A DNA stretch of 64,000 nt from an uncultured Prevotellaceae bacterium (lineage in GTDB: Bacteria; Bacteroidota; Bacteroidia; Bacteroidales; Bacteroidaceae): the NCBI GenBank assembly GCA_937898415.1, contig CALDLA010000121.1, positions 26,630 to 90,629 of the forward strand, given 5' to 3'. The position numbers and the translations under genes were made by a program. Below the pieces are notes generated by a model. The model had not been told where the DNA came from. It was given only the letters and a program-made list of their open reading frames with translations, and ran no database searches. Positions 36,301 through 44,084 of the stretch are shown piece after piece; the stretch's first letter is position 1, and each line of letters opens with the position of its first letter.

Positions 36301-36363
36301 GGCATCCCCTACATGAGCATCGTCTATCTGGTCAACGAGTGTACGACGGCGAAAGACACATAA
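33310..36363 (+). CDS. FAD- and Fe-S-containing D-lactate dehydrogenase (quinone-linked)
   Basis: 1017 residues, no signal peptide, membrane-associated by analogy. The FAD-binding type 4 domain (about 30-270) includes FRAAGTSLSGQSCTD, DPASIGSAMVGGIVVNNASGMNCG and VVGSEGTLAFLSEV. The FAD-linked oxidase C-terminal domain is about 290-560 (KAEHGTGRNMAPFVKYEWG). The 4Fe-4S domain (about 597-680) has CIECGFCEVNCMSCGLTLSSR and CATDGLCSTSCPMK. The CCG domains are about 785-1005 (CCGQIWESKG, CCGFAGDRGF). It feeds electrons from lactate (or glycolate) into the quinone pool. A linker (about 771-782, SLPSPSTPHASP) is microrepeat-like. Last gene of the seven-gene run. Confidence 0.9.
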   Translation: MKINEFLAELRQILPADRIYTDELRTLGWGTDASFYRQIPKVVVRSDGEQEISRIVCLCRKYELPFTFRAAGTSLSGQSCTDSVLIVAGKHWEKYQVISSSSEEGSEIRLQPGIVGARVNQILKPYGRVFPPDPASIGSAMVGGIVVNNASGMNCGVHANSDRMMISARLVLADGTILDTGSEESREEFRKNHSGFLAKMEALRDKVRTDKELSERIRRKYSIKNVTGLNLRPLVAYDDPFDIIAHSVVGSEGTLAFLSEVTMRTLKDYRYKASAMVYFLTMRESCEAVVAMKKLKAGEEDLQMSAENLMVKSAEMLDYKSLSSVDDPVFLQYKADVDAGKVPGVEPGDYHGLTAILTETKAVTHEQLLEKISAIKACLSRFKLYVPAEFTEDPAVYGKYWAIRAGIFPSVGGTRPVGTSCLIEDVAFPIECLPEATVRLQKLIADHGYDDACIYGHAFEGNYHFILNQSFADEHDVARYAKMMRDVAKLVVEEYDGSLKAEHGTGRNMAPFVKYEWGEKAYEVMKELKAIFDPDGLLNRGVIFNDDPDCFIKCLKPLPELDFDFEGVPDGGHYLMDPARSTAQETIAQVKRANKCIECGFCEVNCMSCGLTLSSRMRIAVQREIRALEAAVRVDGASPAVKSRLTTLKQQYKYYGDQTCATDGLCSTSCPMKINTGELTHLIRQMNMNESPMGYRAGEFAANHMAGIKSGLRAVLDVAHAAHVTLGPTLMTNVCRTMNKMGLPLWTTAMPKKKRQPKKSDLTQFIIEKSLPSPSTPHASPDKVVYFPSCINQTMGQSKRGGKIHDLVDEVIQLMAKAGYEVIFPEGMERMCCGQIWESKGMLDIADRKSAELEAALWKASEQGRYPVLCAQSPCLHRMKKVMSRMKLYEPAEFIMTYLKDRLDFHPTDRPIALHITCSTRQMGVDKDMIALAKLCSNHVLLPDGIGCCGFAGDRGFTFPELNKYGLRKLRPQIEANHIEVGYSNSRTCEIGLETNSGIPYMSIVYLVNECTTAKDT

Positions 36364-36370
36364 CCCCTGT

Positions 36371-36414
36371 AAGTTTAGTCGGAGCAAAGGGGGTAGTTTG
36401 CTCCGACTAAACTT
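36371..36414 (+). terminator. long hairpin after the lactate dehydrogenase gene
   Basis: Perfect 18-bp stem AAGTTTAGTCGGAGCAAA / TTTGCTCCGACTAAACTT with an 8-nt loop, starting 8 nt past the stop. No U tract follows, so it may be an mRNA-end stabiliser or a factor-dependent terminator. Confidence 0.6.
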
Positions 36415-36910
36415 GGAGTTTGCTGCCGGGTAAAGCTCCGCTACCCGGCACCTACAGGCCCGCTACCCGCCACCTTTCGAATAGAGTCGTTCACACATCG
36501 GAAATGTTACCTCAGATGTTAGGTCTTTGTTACCTCTATGTTACCTCTTTCCAGTAGACCTAACATCGCCAACCCCCTTTACACAAAGGCGTTTCCGAAG
36601 AAAATGTTAGGTGTTAGGTCAAAACGCAAATCTGCGCAGAAAAAAGTACAGTTAGCGATGTTAACTAAGCCATTTAGCGATGCTATATGGGTCATTTAAC
36701 CTGTCTATATGGGTCAGTTAGCATGACTAACCGTATGGTTGCCAACAAGGGGAAAAATGCGTTGTCTTTTGTCCTAATTGTCTTGCCCTGAAAAACGTTG
36801 TTTTGGATTCAACATTTTTCAGGGCAAGACAATACGAAACTTTCCGCACATTCCTCGCAATTTATCGGAAAAAGTAACAAAGATATCTTCCTCCTTTGGC
36901 CTTTTCAAAA
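36415..36910. repeat. repeat-rich intergenic region with two further hairpins
   Basis: No gene is seen in this stretch. It holds a hairpin TGCCGGGTA / TACCCGGCA (36424-36450) with a third related arm nearby. Repeated words GTTACCTC and ATGTTAGGTC occur at 36505-36625, and a duplicated TATATGGGTCA at about 36690 and 36711. A near-perfect stem spans about 36778-36832 (TTGTCTTGCCCTGAAAAA with CAACATTTTTCAGGGCAAGACAA). These may be remnants of small repeat elements, or part of an unrecognised RNA. Confidence 0.5.
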
Positions 36911-36918
36911 AAAATTAC

Positions 36919-36926
36919 TACCTTTG
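36919..36926 (+). promoter_or_regulatory. -7 box of the PL11 gene
   Basis: TACCTTTG, 32 nt before the ATG at 36958. Confidence 0.65.
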
Positions 36927-36957
36927 CCCCGCAAACTAACTACTACATCAAAACAAA

Positions 36958-39900
36958 ATGAAACAACTACTTATCTTAGCGACTTTACTATTCGTACTTG
37001 TCATCCATTCTGCCTCAGCCCAGCGGCTGGCACAGCCACTAGACCGTGGCGTGGTGGCCGTCTATCGCTCTGGCGGTCGTAGTGTCACCTCGGCGGGCGG
37101 CACGGGTAGCCTCATCTCCTGGCGCAAACTGGCACAGGAGCCTGAGGGTACCACCTATAATGTGTATAAGCGCGCACAGGGCGCGACGGAATTCACGAAG
37201 ATGAACAGCACGCCCCTGAAAGTGACGAACTACAAGCCCGCGTCGCTCACGACGAATACGGAATATGCCGTGACGGCCATCACCCCCGAGGGCGTAGAGG
37301 GGCCGGTGAGCAAGCCTTTCCTCTACAAGACTCAGCCGTGGCCCAATGTGTGGCTGAACATCGACTTCGACGACAAGGTGATACGTCGCAACGACTACCG
37401 CACGAAATTCTGCTGGCCGATGGACACCGACGGCGACGGTGAGTATGACGCCGTGGTGGTGGACCGTCTGTTTGCCAGCGCCGTGAGCGAGGACGCCGAC
37501 AACACAGAGAACACCGCTACGACAAGCCACAAGATTCAGGCCTATCGTTTTACGGGCGAACTGTTGTGGACGGTGGACATGGGGCCGAACGTGAACATCT
37601 GTGGCGGACAAAACGACATGGTGGTGGCATGGGACATCAACTGCGACGGACGCTGCGAGGTGCTCATCAAAAGTAGTGACGGCACCCGCTTCTGGGACAA
37701 GCAGCAGGAGACGTGGGGCAAGTACGCCATGGGCAGCGACAAGGCCGACGTCGACGGCGACGGCATCGTGGACTACCGGACACAGGCGGTACGCAACCGT
37801 CCGTTCTATATCAGCGTCATCGACGGCCTGACGGGTGAGGAGATGGACTGTAGCGAACTGAAATACGACGAGGTACACGACGGCTCGGACAGCTACACCC
37901 GCACCTCGCGTCCCAGCTACATGAGCGACGGCTACTCGGCGATGGACGGCCACTTCGCCATCTGCTACCTCGACGGTATCCACCCGTCGTTGGTCATGGA
38001 GTGCCTGGACCGCGACCAGAATAAGACCCACCATAACTACGTGTTCACCTGGGAGTATGACTGGACGACGGGCGTGGCGACCCATTGGCATCATGACAAG
38101 ACCTGGAGCCGTAACGACAAGAAGCCCTGGCCGGCAGAGTTCCACCAGTTGCGCGTGGCCGACGTGGACGGTGACGGTACCGACGAGATGATTCAGGGCG
38201 GCTACTCGGTGAATCCCAAGACGGGCTGGTTTGCCAGTCCGGGCATCGGTCACGGCGACCGCTACGTGCTCTCCGACATTGACCCCGACCGTCCCGGCTT
38301 GGAGGTCTATGCCATCCAGCAGAGCGCACTCCTGGGTCAGCTGCTTTATGACGCCCGTACAGCCGAGCACATCAAGGAGTGGTACCTGCCGAGCGTCTAT
38401 GACGTGGGGCGCGGCACCTGTCTCGACATGGATGCGCGGCACAAAGGCTACGAGATACTGAGCTATGCCGACGAGTTCGTGTATGACTGCAAGGGCGATA
38501 AGACCGGGCAGACCCGCAGCGGCTCGATGTTCGAGGGATGCTGGTGGGACGGCGACCTGCAACGCGAGTGGCTCAACTCGCCCGGCGGCAGCGGCTGGGG
38601 CACGAATGTGATGGTAACCAAGGTGCTGGGCGACCGTCTGGCAGAGTTCTCGCAGGAGAGCAACTGGGCTACCCATGCCGCCACAGGCACACGCCCGGCC
38701 TTCATGGGCGACATCATGGGCGACTGGCGCGAGGAGGTGATCCTGGCCAAGCAGAACGACGAGGGCTGCACAGGCCTCGTAGGCTACACCACCGCCATGC
38801 CTACCAACTACAGCATCTACTGCCTGCAGCAAGACCCGCACTATCGTGGCGACTGCACCACACGCGGCTACTACCAGCATCCCAATACGGGCTTCTATTT
38901 AGGCGGCGACATGCCCATGCCACCCCTGCCGCCTGTGTTCGAGGCCGACGTGCGCAACCAGATGGCCAGCGGCAAGAGCGTGATGTTCGACTTGCAAGGC
39001 GACAACCACTCAACACTCACCATCAACCACTCACCGACGATGCTCTACCTGATGAATCCTCGTGGTTGCGACTATACCTTTAATGGTAAAGGTACAACAG
39101 GCAGCGGCCAGCTTATCAAGTCGATGCAGGGAACGGCTACGTTCAACTGTAACCTGGGCCACAGGGGTTTGAACATCATCAGCGAGGGAACGTTGGAGGT
39201 AAAAGGCGAGATAGCCGGCCCCGTCGAGTTGCGTGCCCGTGGTACGCTTGCGGGTACGGCCATCCTGATGGACACCATCACCTTTGAGGGGGCACTCAAC
39301 TATGAGGGCTGCCGACTAAGGCCCACAGGCAAGATGACCTTCAAGAAGAGCGTCACGCTGCCTGGTAACGTGTATCTTGAACTGACACAACCCGGCTATT
39401 GCCTCGACGTAGAAGGCGACCTCACCTTCCAGGGCACAAACTACATTTCATTCACCACGGTTCCAGAACCTTCTACCTTCACGATTGCCGAGTGTACGTG
39501 TACGCTGACCTGCGACGTCACGAAGTTGAAGACGCGCGGTCTCGAAGGCATCAACTACGACTTTGAGGTGGAAGACGGCAAACGGCTTGTGCTGAAGATT
39601 CACGCCACACGCGCCCCTCAGCAGGATGTCGTGTGGACAGGTGCCGAGAGCAAGCTTTGGGACTACAAGGCCCAAAACTTCAGTGTGGGCGGAGGTTCCC
39701 CCTCCGCAACCCCGACATCGTTTGTCTCAGGCGATGCCGTCGTCTTTAATGCGCAGGGGCAGCAGAAGACCGTCAACGTCAACGAGATGATGGTGACCAG
39801 CGGCGTCATCTTCGACAGCGGCACCTACACCCTCAGCGGTGAAGGCGGCCTCAGCGGCGAGGGTGGCCTGACCGTTAACAAGGATGCCAGCGTAACGCTG

Positions 39901-41421
39901 AATATGAAGTACAGCGACTATACGGGTAAGACCATCGTGAACGGCGGCACGCTGACCGTTCCCAACTTCTACGACGGCGGCCAGAAGAGCGCCCTCGGCA
40001 GTTCCGCTGCCGACAAAGGCAACCTGCAGCTGAACGGCGGCACACTCGTCCTCTCGAAGGACAATATGGGCACCGACCGCCAGATGACCCTCACCGATAC
40101 CGCCACGATCCGCATCGCCCAACAGAGCAGCGCCCTCTCGCTGAAGGGTGCCGTCAGCGGAACAGGCTATCTCGTGAAGGACGGTGCCGGACAGCTGAAC
40201 TTCACCTACGGCGGCACCAACAACTTCGCCGGACTCATCGTGAAGAAAGGCATCGTGGCCCAAGGCGCCTGGAACGCCACCTTCGGACGTAGCGGTTCGC
40301 CCATGCTGCTCTGTGGTGGCGAGGTGCATCAGATAGACGTGAACAGCACCTCGACCGTGCCCACGTTCAATCATGTGGTGACCGTCCAGGAGGGTACCAA
40401 CAACAAGATTGTAGGCTCCTCGCGTGGCAAGCTCAACGGCTCGGTGAAGGGTAGTGGAAACCTGACCGTCGTCTCGAAATACGTGCGCTGCGACATCAGT
40501 CTCGACTTCAAGGATTATGAGGGCACGCTGACCGCATCGGGCAGCCAGTGGCGACTGATGGCTGGCGTCACCGACATGTCGCGAACCACGCTGAAGGTAG
40601 ATGCCGCCACCAGCATTGCCCACTACGCCAGCGGCAGCGGCAACCAGCAGGCTGCCACGCTGAAGATAGGCGCCATCGCCGGTACGGCTGTCGACGGCGT
40701 ACTGGAAGGACAGACCACCTATCAGATAGGCTATCTCAATCGTGACATGACGTTTGCGGGACTCCTGAAAGGCAAGGCCGTCACCAAGGAGGGTACGGGC
40801 AGGCTGACGCTGAAGACGGCGGGCAGCACGGCGCCCATCACCGTCAACGGCGGTACGCTGGAGTTGAGCAGCACCTCGGCAACTGCCATCACCACCGGAC
40901 AGATTACCGTTGCCTCAAAAGGCACCATCACCGGCACCGCCGCCCTTCAGAATCTGACGCTGAAACAGGGCTCCACCACCCTCTGCCAGCTGAAGTCCAC
41001 TGGCAACACCTGTCTCACCGTGCTGGGAAATCTCAGGCACGACGGCGACACCATCCTCGTCGCTGTCCCCGCCACCCGACGGCTACAGGTGGGCGACGAA
41101 ATCACCGTCTATAAGGTCAGCGGACAGCATACGGGCACTTTCGTCGTGAAGGTTGACGATGGCGGCGCAGGCTATGAGTTCGACACCTCCACGCTGCTCA
41201 CCGACGGCAAGCTGCGCATCACGGCCATCACCGATGCCCTGAGTGCCCCCATTGCCAGCAACAGCCTGGTGGATGTCTACACCACCGACGGCATCTGCCT
41301 GTTCCTCCGCAGGCCCTACTCGGAAGTCCGTTCCTCCCTCCGTCCCGGCACCTACGTGCTGGTCTTTGGCAACGCATCACGGAAAATCATCGTCAAAAAT
41401 CTTGCCCAATTCAGAAAATAG
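36958..41421 (+). CDS. PL11 rhamnogalacturonan lyase joined to an autotransporter-like repeat region
   Basis: 1487 residues with a signal peptide (LLFVLVIHSASAQ). Residues about 22-655 are a PL11 rhamnogalacturonan lyase: LDRGVVAVYRSGG start, fibronectin-like N-domain, and a propeller with Ca-binding loops DTDGDGEYDAVVVD, DINCDGRCEVLIK and DVDGDGTDEM. A linker with microrepeat character (about 682-694) follows. Then comes a long stretch of beta-helix-like repeats with VNGGTLTVPN, LNGGTLVLSKDN and TVNGGTLELSS, as in autotransporter passenger regions (to about 1400). The last 90 residues (VDVYTTDGICLFL...GTYVLVFGNASRKIIVKN) look like a surface/secretion tail. PL11 enzymes alone are about 620 residues, so this fusion is more than twice the usual size. 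It cleaves the rhamnogalacturonan I backbone of pectin. Confidence 0.85.
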   Translation: MKQLLILATLLFVLVIHSASAQRLAQPLDRGVVAVYRSGGRSVTSAGGTGSLISWRKLAQEPEGTTYNVYKRAQGATEFTKMNSTPLKVTNYKPASLTTNTEYAVTAITPEGVEGPVSKPFLYKTQPWPNVWLNIDFDDKVIRRNDYRTKFCWPMDTDGDGEYDAVVVDRLFASAVSEDADNTENTATTSHKIQAYRFTGELLWTVDMGPNVNICGGQNDMVVAWDINCDGRCEVLIKSSDGTRFWDKQQETWGKYAMGSDKADVDGDGIVDYRTQAVRNRPFYISVIDGLTGEEMDCSELKYDEVHDGSDSYTRTSRPSYMSDGYSAMDGHFAICYLDGIHPSLVMECLDRDQNKTHHNYVFTWEYDWTTGVATHWHHDKTWSRNDKKPWPAEFHQLRVADVDGDGTDEMIQGGYSVNPKTGWFASPGIGHGDRYVLSDIDPDRPGLEVYAIQQSALLGQLLYDARTAEHIKEWYLPSVYDVGRGTCLDMDARHKGYEILSYADEFVYDCKGDKTGQTRSGSMFEGCWWDGDLQREWLNSPGGSGWGTNVMVTKVLGDRLAEFSQESNWATHAATGTRPAFMGDIMGDWREEVILAKQNDEGCTGLVGYTTAMPTNYSIYCLQQDPHYRGDCTTRGYYQHPNTGFYLGGDMPMPPLPPVFEADVRNQMASGKSVMFDLQGDNHSTLTINHSPTMLYLMNPRGCDYTFNGKGTTGSGQLIKSMQGTATFNCNLGHRGLNIISEGTLEVKGEIAGPVELRARGTLAGTAILMDTITFEGALNYEGCRLRPTGKMTFKKSVTLPGNVYLELTQPGYCLDVEGDLTFQGTNYISFTTVPEPSTFTIAECTCTLTCDVTKLKTRGLEGINYDFEVEDGKRLVLKIHATRAPQQDVVWTGAESKLWDYKAQNFSVGGGSPSATPTSFVSGDAVVFNAQGQQKTVNVNEMMVTSGVIFDSGTYTLSGEGGLSGEGGLTVNKDASVTLNMKYSDYTGKTIVNGGTLTVPNFYDGGQKSALGSSAADKGNLQLNGGTLVLSKDNMGTDRQMTLTDTATIRIAQQSSALSLKGAVSGTGYLVKDGAGQLNFTYGGTNNFAGLIVKKGIVAQGAWNATFGRSGSPMLLCGGEVHQIDVNSTSTVPTFNHVVTVQEGTNNKIVGSSRGKLNGSVKGSGNLTVVSKYVRCDISLDFKDYEGTLTASGSQWRLMAGVTDMSRTTLKVDAATSIAHYASGSGNQQAATLKIGAIAGTAVDGVLEGQTTYQIGYLNRDMTFAGLLKGKAVTKEGTGRLTLKTAGSTAPITVNGGTLELSSTSATAITTGQITVASKGTITGTAALQNLTLKQGSTTLCQLKSTGNTCLTVLGNLRHDGDTILVAVPATRRLQVGDEITVYKVSGQHTGTFVVKVDDGGAGYEFDTSTLLTDGKLRITAITDALSAPIASNSLVDVYTTDGICLFLRRPYSEVRSSLRPGTYVLVFGNASRKIIVKNLAQFRK

Positions 41422-41424
41422 TTG

Positions 41425-41432
41425 TATCTTTG
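41425..41432 (+). promoter_or_regulatory. -7 box of the sensor-AraC gene
   Basis: TATCTTTG begins 4 nt after the PL11 stop and 17 nt before the ATG at 41449. It rules out the longer reading frame starting at 41422, whose first codons are the promoter. Confidence 0.75.
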
Positions 41433-41448
41433 CACAAACGAAACGAAT

Positions 41449-42981
41449 ATGCTAAAGAGATTCTTCTATTTATTTGTATTGGCTATGGTACTTGCCTCTT
41501 GCTCTGGAGGTAAGGTGAAGTATCGCATCGGAATATCACAATGTTCGGATGACATTTGGCGTGACAAACAGAATGCCGAGTTGCGTATGGGCGCTTATTT
41601 CCATGATAATGTGGAACTGAAGTTTGCTGCGGCCTACGATAGCGACGAGCGGCAGGTGGAGCAGATTGACAGCCTTGTGAATGATGGCATCGACTTGCTG
41701 ATTGTGGCTCCGAATCAGGTGCAGACTATCTCGCCAGCCATCGATCGTGCCTACGACAAAGGTATCCCCGTGATTGTGTTTGAACGCAAGACCAGTTCAC
41801 AGAAATATACCGCCTTCATTAGTGCCGACAACTACGAGATGGGGCGGGTGATGGGCGAATATATCGTCACGCGACTTCACGGACAGGGTTCAGTACTGGA
41901 GATAAAGGGACTGGAAGGTTCGTCGCCCGCCATTGAGCGGCACAACGGTTTCATGGACGCCTTGAAGGATACACCAGGCATCAAGGTGGTGGGCTCACTT
42001 CAGGGCGACTGGACGGAACCGACGGCCTACGAGAGAACGAAACAATGGCTCGTCAATCATCAAGATGTACGCATAGACTTAGTGTTCGGTGCCAACGACC
42101 GCACGGCGATGGGCGCCCGCAAAGCCCTCTCGCACCTCGAAGCTCCACTCTATTGTGGTATCGATGGTTTGCCGGGAGAGAACGGCGGCATCCAACTAGT
42201 GCGCGACTCTTTACTTGACGCTTCGTATATCTATCCTACACATGGCGACCAGATTATCGAGTTGGCCGTTAACATTCTCGAAGGAAAAACCTACGAGAAA
42301 GAGACTATGTTGATGTCAGCCCTTGTAACAAGTGACAATGCCAAAGTGCTACTCATGCAGGGCGAGGAGTTGATGCGACAGGCTGACCATCTGGATCAGT
42401 TACACCATAAAGCCGATAACTACCTGCACAAACTTGACACGCAGCGCATCGTCAACTGGCTTTCGCTGAGCCTGATTGTACTGCTGGTAGTGGTGTTTGT
42501 GCTGTTCTACCTGTACCACCTCCGCAAGATAGCTTTGCAGCGGGAGCGTGTGGTGAACACCCTGTGGAACATGAAGCCGGAAGATGTCCCTGAGGTAGCT
42601 GACGGTGGGGGGGATATTGAGCGCCCTGAGGTAGCTGAAGACGCTGAGGTGAACGAGCCTGCTGCCGTCTCGCATTTCATCACTCGTTTCAAGGAGGTCA
42701 TTGAGGCCCGCTTGGAGGACAGCGAGGTGAGTGTTGAGGACTTGGCTGCCGACATGAACCTCAGTCGCGTGCAGCTCTACCGCAAGGTAAAAGCCGTTAC
42801 TGGCTCGTCACCTGTTGAATTGCTGCGCACCGCCCGTCTGAATCGCGCCTATCAGTTGCTGCTCACCACCGATAAGAGCGTCTCGGAGGTGGCCTACGCC
42901 GTCGGCTTCACCGCCCCCTCCTATTTCACCAAATGCTTCAAGGAAGAGTACGGCATGGTGCCGGGAGATGTTAGGAAATGA
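41449..42981 (+). CDS. membrane sensor: periplasmic sugar-binding domain fused directly to AraC DNA-binding domain
   Basis: 510 residues. The lipoprotein-like signal peptide (MLKRFFYLFVLAMVLASC) is followed by a type I periplasmic-binding domain of the ribose/fructose type (about 26-310; IVAPNQVQTISPAIDRAYDKGIPVIVFERK, FGANDRTAMGARKAL). One membrane helix follows (about 336-358, SLSLIVLLVVVFVLFYLYHL), then an acidic linker (about 365-395) and an AraC-type helix-turn-helix (about 410-510; VEDLAADMNLSRVQLYRKVKAVTG ... SEVAYAVGFTAPSYFTKCFKEEYG). The fructan regulator BT1754 of B. thetaiotaomicron has a similar sensor and AraC end, but with histidine kinase and receiver domains between. Both are missing here, with no frameshift visible. 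Likely a fructose-sensing activator of the neighbouring fructan genes. Confidence 0.88.
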   Translation: MLKRFFYLFVLAMVLASCSGGKVKYRIGISQCSDDIWRDKQNAELRMGAYFHDNVELKFAAAYDSDERQVEQIDSLVNDGIDLLIVAPNQVQTISPAIDRAYDKGIPVIVFERKTSSQKYTAFISADNYEMGRVMGEYIVTRLHGQGSVLEIKGLEGSSPAIERHNGFMDALKDTPGIKVVGSLQGDWTEPTAYERTKQWLVNHQDVRIDLVFGANDRTAMGARKALSHLEAPLYCGIDGLPGENGGIQLVRDSLLDASYIYPTHGDQIIELAVNILEGKTYEKETMLMSALVTSDNAKVLLMQGEELMRQADHLDQLHHKADNYLHKLDTQRIVNWLSLSLIVLLVVVFVLFYLYHLRKIALQRERVVNTLWNMKPEDVPEVADGGGDIERPEVAEDAEVNEPAAVSHFITRFKEVIEARLEDSEVSVEDLAADMNLSRVQLYRKVKAVTGSSPVELLRTARLNRAYQLLLTTDKSVSEVAYAVGFTAPSYFTKCFKEEYGMVPGDVRK

Positions 42982-42990
42982 CAAAAAACA

Positions 42991-43065
42991 CGCTTATTGT
43001 CCCTATGTCCCTATGTTATACGAAAAAGCTTTTAGGGACATTAGGACATTAGGACAATAAGGGCG
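42991..43065 (+). terminator. hairpin with octamer repeats after the sensor-AraC gene
   Basis: CGCTTATTGTCC (42991-43002) pairs with GGACAATAAGGGCG (43052-43065, two bulged bases). The arms also contain tandem TCCCTATG and its complement ATTAGGAC. TTTTC follows. It starts 9 nt past the stop. Confidence 0.6.
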
Positions 43066-43155
43066 TTTTCAAAATGCACACTTTTATTATTAATAATATT
43101 ATTATATATTATAATTATAATACATAATAAACATTCGGTTTCATATTTTTTTTCA

Positions 43156-43207
43156 CGCTTAATGTCCCAATGTCCTAATGTCCTAATGTCCTAATGTCCT
43201 AATGTTG
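43156..43207 (+). repeat. AATGTCCT tandem octamer repeat
   Basis: Six consecutive 8-nt units (AATGTCCC, AATGTCCT x4, AATGTTGT) upstream of the HU-like gene. The same octamer in the other orientation lies in the hairpin at 43031-43060. Between the two is a 60-nt, nearly pure A/T stretch (43081-43140). No gene is present from 42982 to 43590. Confidence 0.85.
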
Positions 43208-43425
43208 TCTTTTGTGTGGAGTAATCTGACGTTTTTAGTGAACGAACAGAAATGAAAGTTAATAAATATTAATACCGTATTGGCAGTACAGGTTTTGATG
43301 GTTTGGCCGTATGTAGCTGATAATAGGCACATAACGACACAATTCAAGGTAACGACGTTCGTGTTTAAGGCGGGCTGAAAGGCGGCGCGATTAACATAGT
43401 TTGGCTACACGAAAACGCGGAAAAA

Positions 43426-43455
43426 TTGTTTCGGGGCCTCGGCGTTGTACCTTTG
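43426..43455 (+). promoter_or_regulatory. promoter of the HU-like gene
   Basis: TTG (43426-43428) and TACCTTTG (43448-43455) with 19 nt between, a good match to the Bacteroidetes consensus. The leader to the ATG at 43591 is unusually long (about 130 nt). Confidence 0.7.
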
Positions 43456-43914
43456 CATTGTCATCCGCGACAGGTGGGCCATCTGGCAGCGCTAACCCGG
43501 CCACTTAGCACCCTCAGATAGGCCACCTAAGCTTCAAAGGTGACAGAGTTCGCAAACATTAGTTATTATCCATTTTAAACAATTACGACTATGGCAGTAT
43601 CTAACAAACTGACAATGCTGGTTGACCTGTACAAGAACAACAACTCCACCAGCAAGAACTACGGCCAGTACTACGGCCGCATCTTCCGCCGCAAGGGCCT
43701 TAACCTGAAGGGCTTCGCCAAGCACATCTCCGAGCATGGCTCGCTGGTGAAGTACGACCTCGCCGTGCTGGTCCTCCAGAACATCGTGTCGTGTCTGCGC
43801 GAGATGATGGTGCAGGGCATCCCCGTCAAGCTCGACGGACTGGGAACCTTCTCGCCGGGCATCACGGGCGTCGGTGCCAACTCTATCGATGCTTACGACT
43901 GCGATGTGAACATC

Positions 43915-44062
43915 AAGGGCGTGGTCATCAACTTCCAGCCCGAGTCCGCCGGCTACGACGAGGACAAGCTGACCAAGAAGCAGCTGAAGTCCGAGACCAC
44001 CTTCGAGCTGAACGACTACGTGATTGTCCACTACAAGACGGTCGACGGTCAGACGGTGTCCT
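43915..44062 (+). repeat. left copy of the 148-bp target duplication
   Basis: Identical to 45861-46008 except for one base (G at 43952, A at 45898; Gly versus Asp codon). It abuts the left terminal inverted repeat of the insertion sequence exactly. Confidence 0.95.
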
Positions 44063-44084
44063 CCTGTTTTCCGCGTTGGGTCAC

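Noticed and set aside
36371..36414. Integron-type recombination site
   Set aside because: A simple perfect hairpin with no integrase or gene cassettes nearby.
43081..43140. AT-rich block as a replication origin
   Set aside because: No DnaA boxes or replication genes nearby; probably just intergenic A/T.
43238..43250. AGTGAACGA upstream of the HU-like gene, similar to the fructan motif
   Set aside because: Only nine bases match and the conserved CATCA part is missing.
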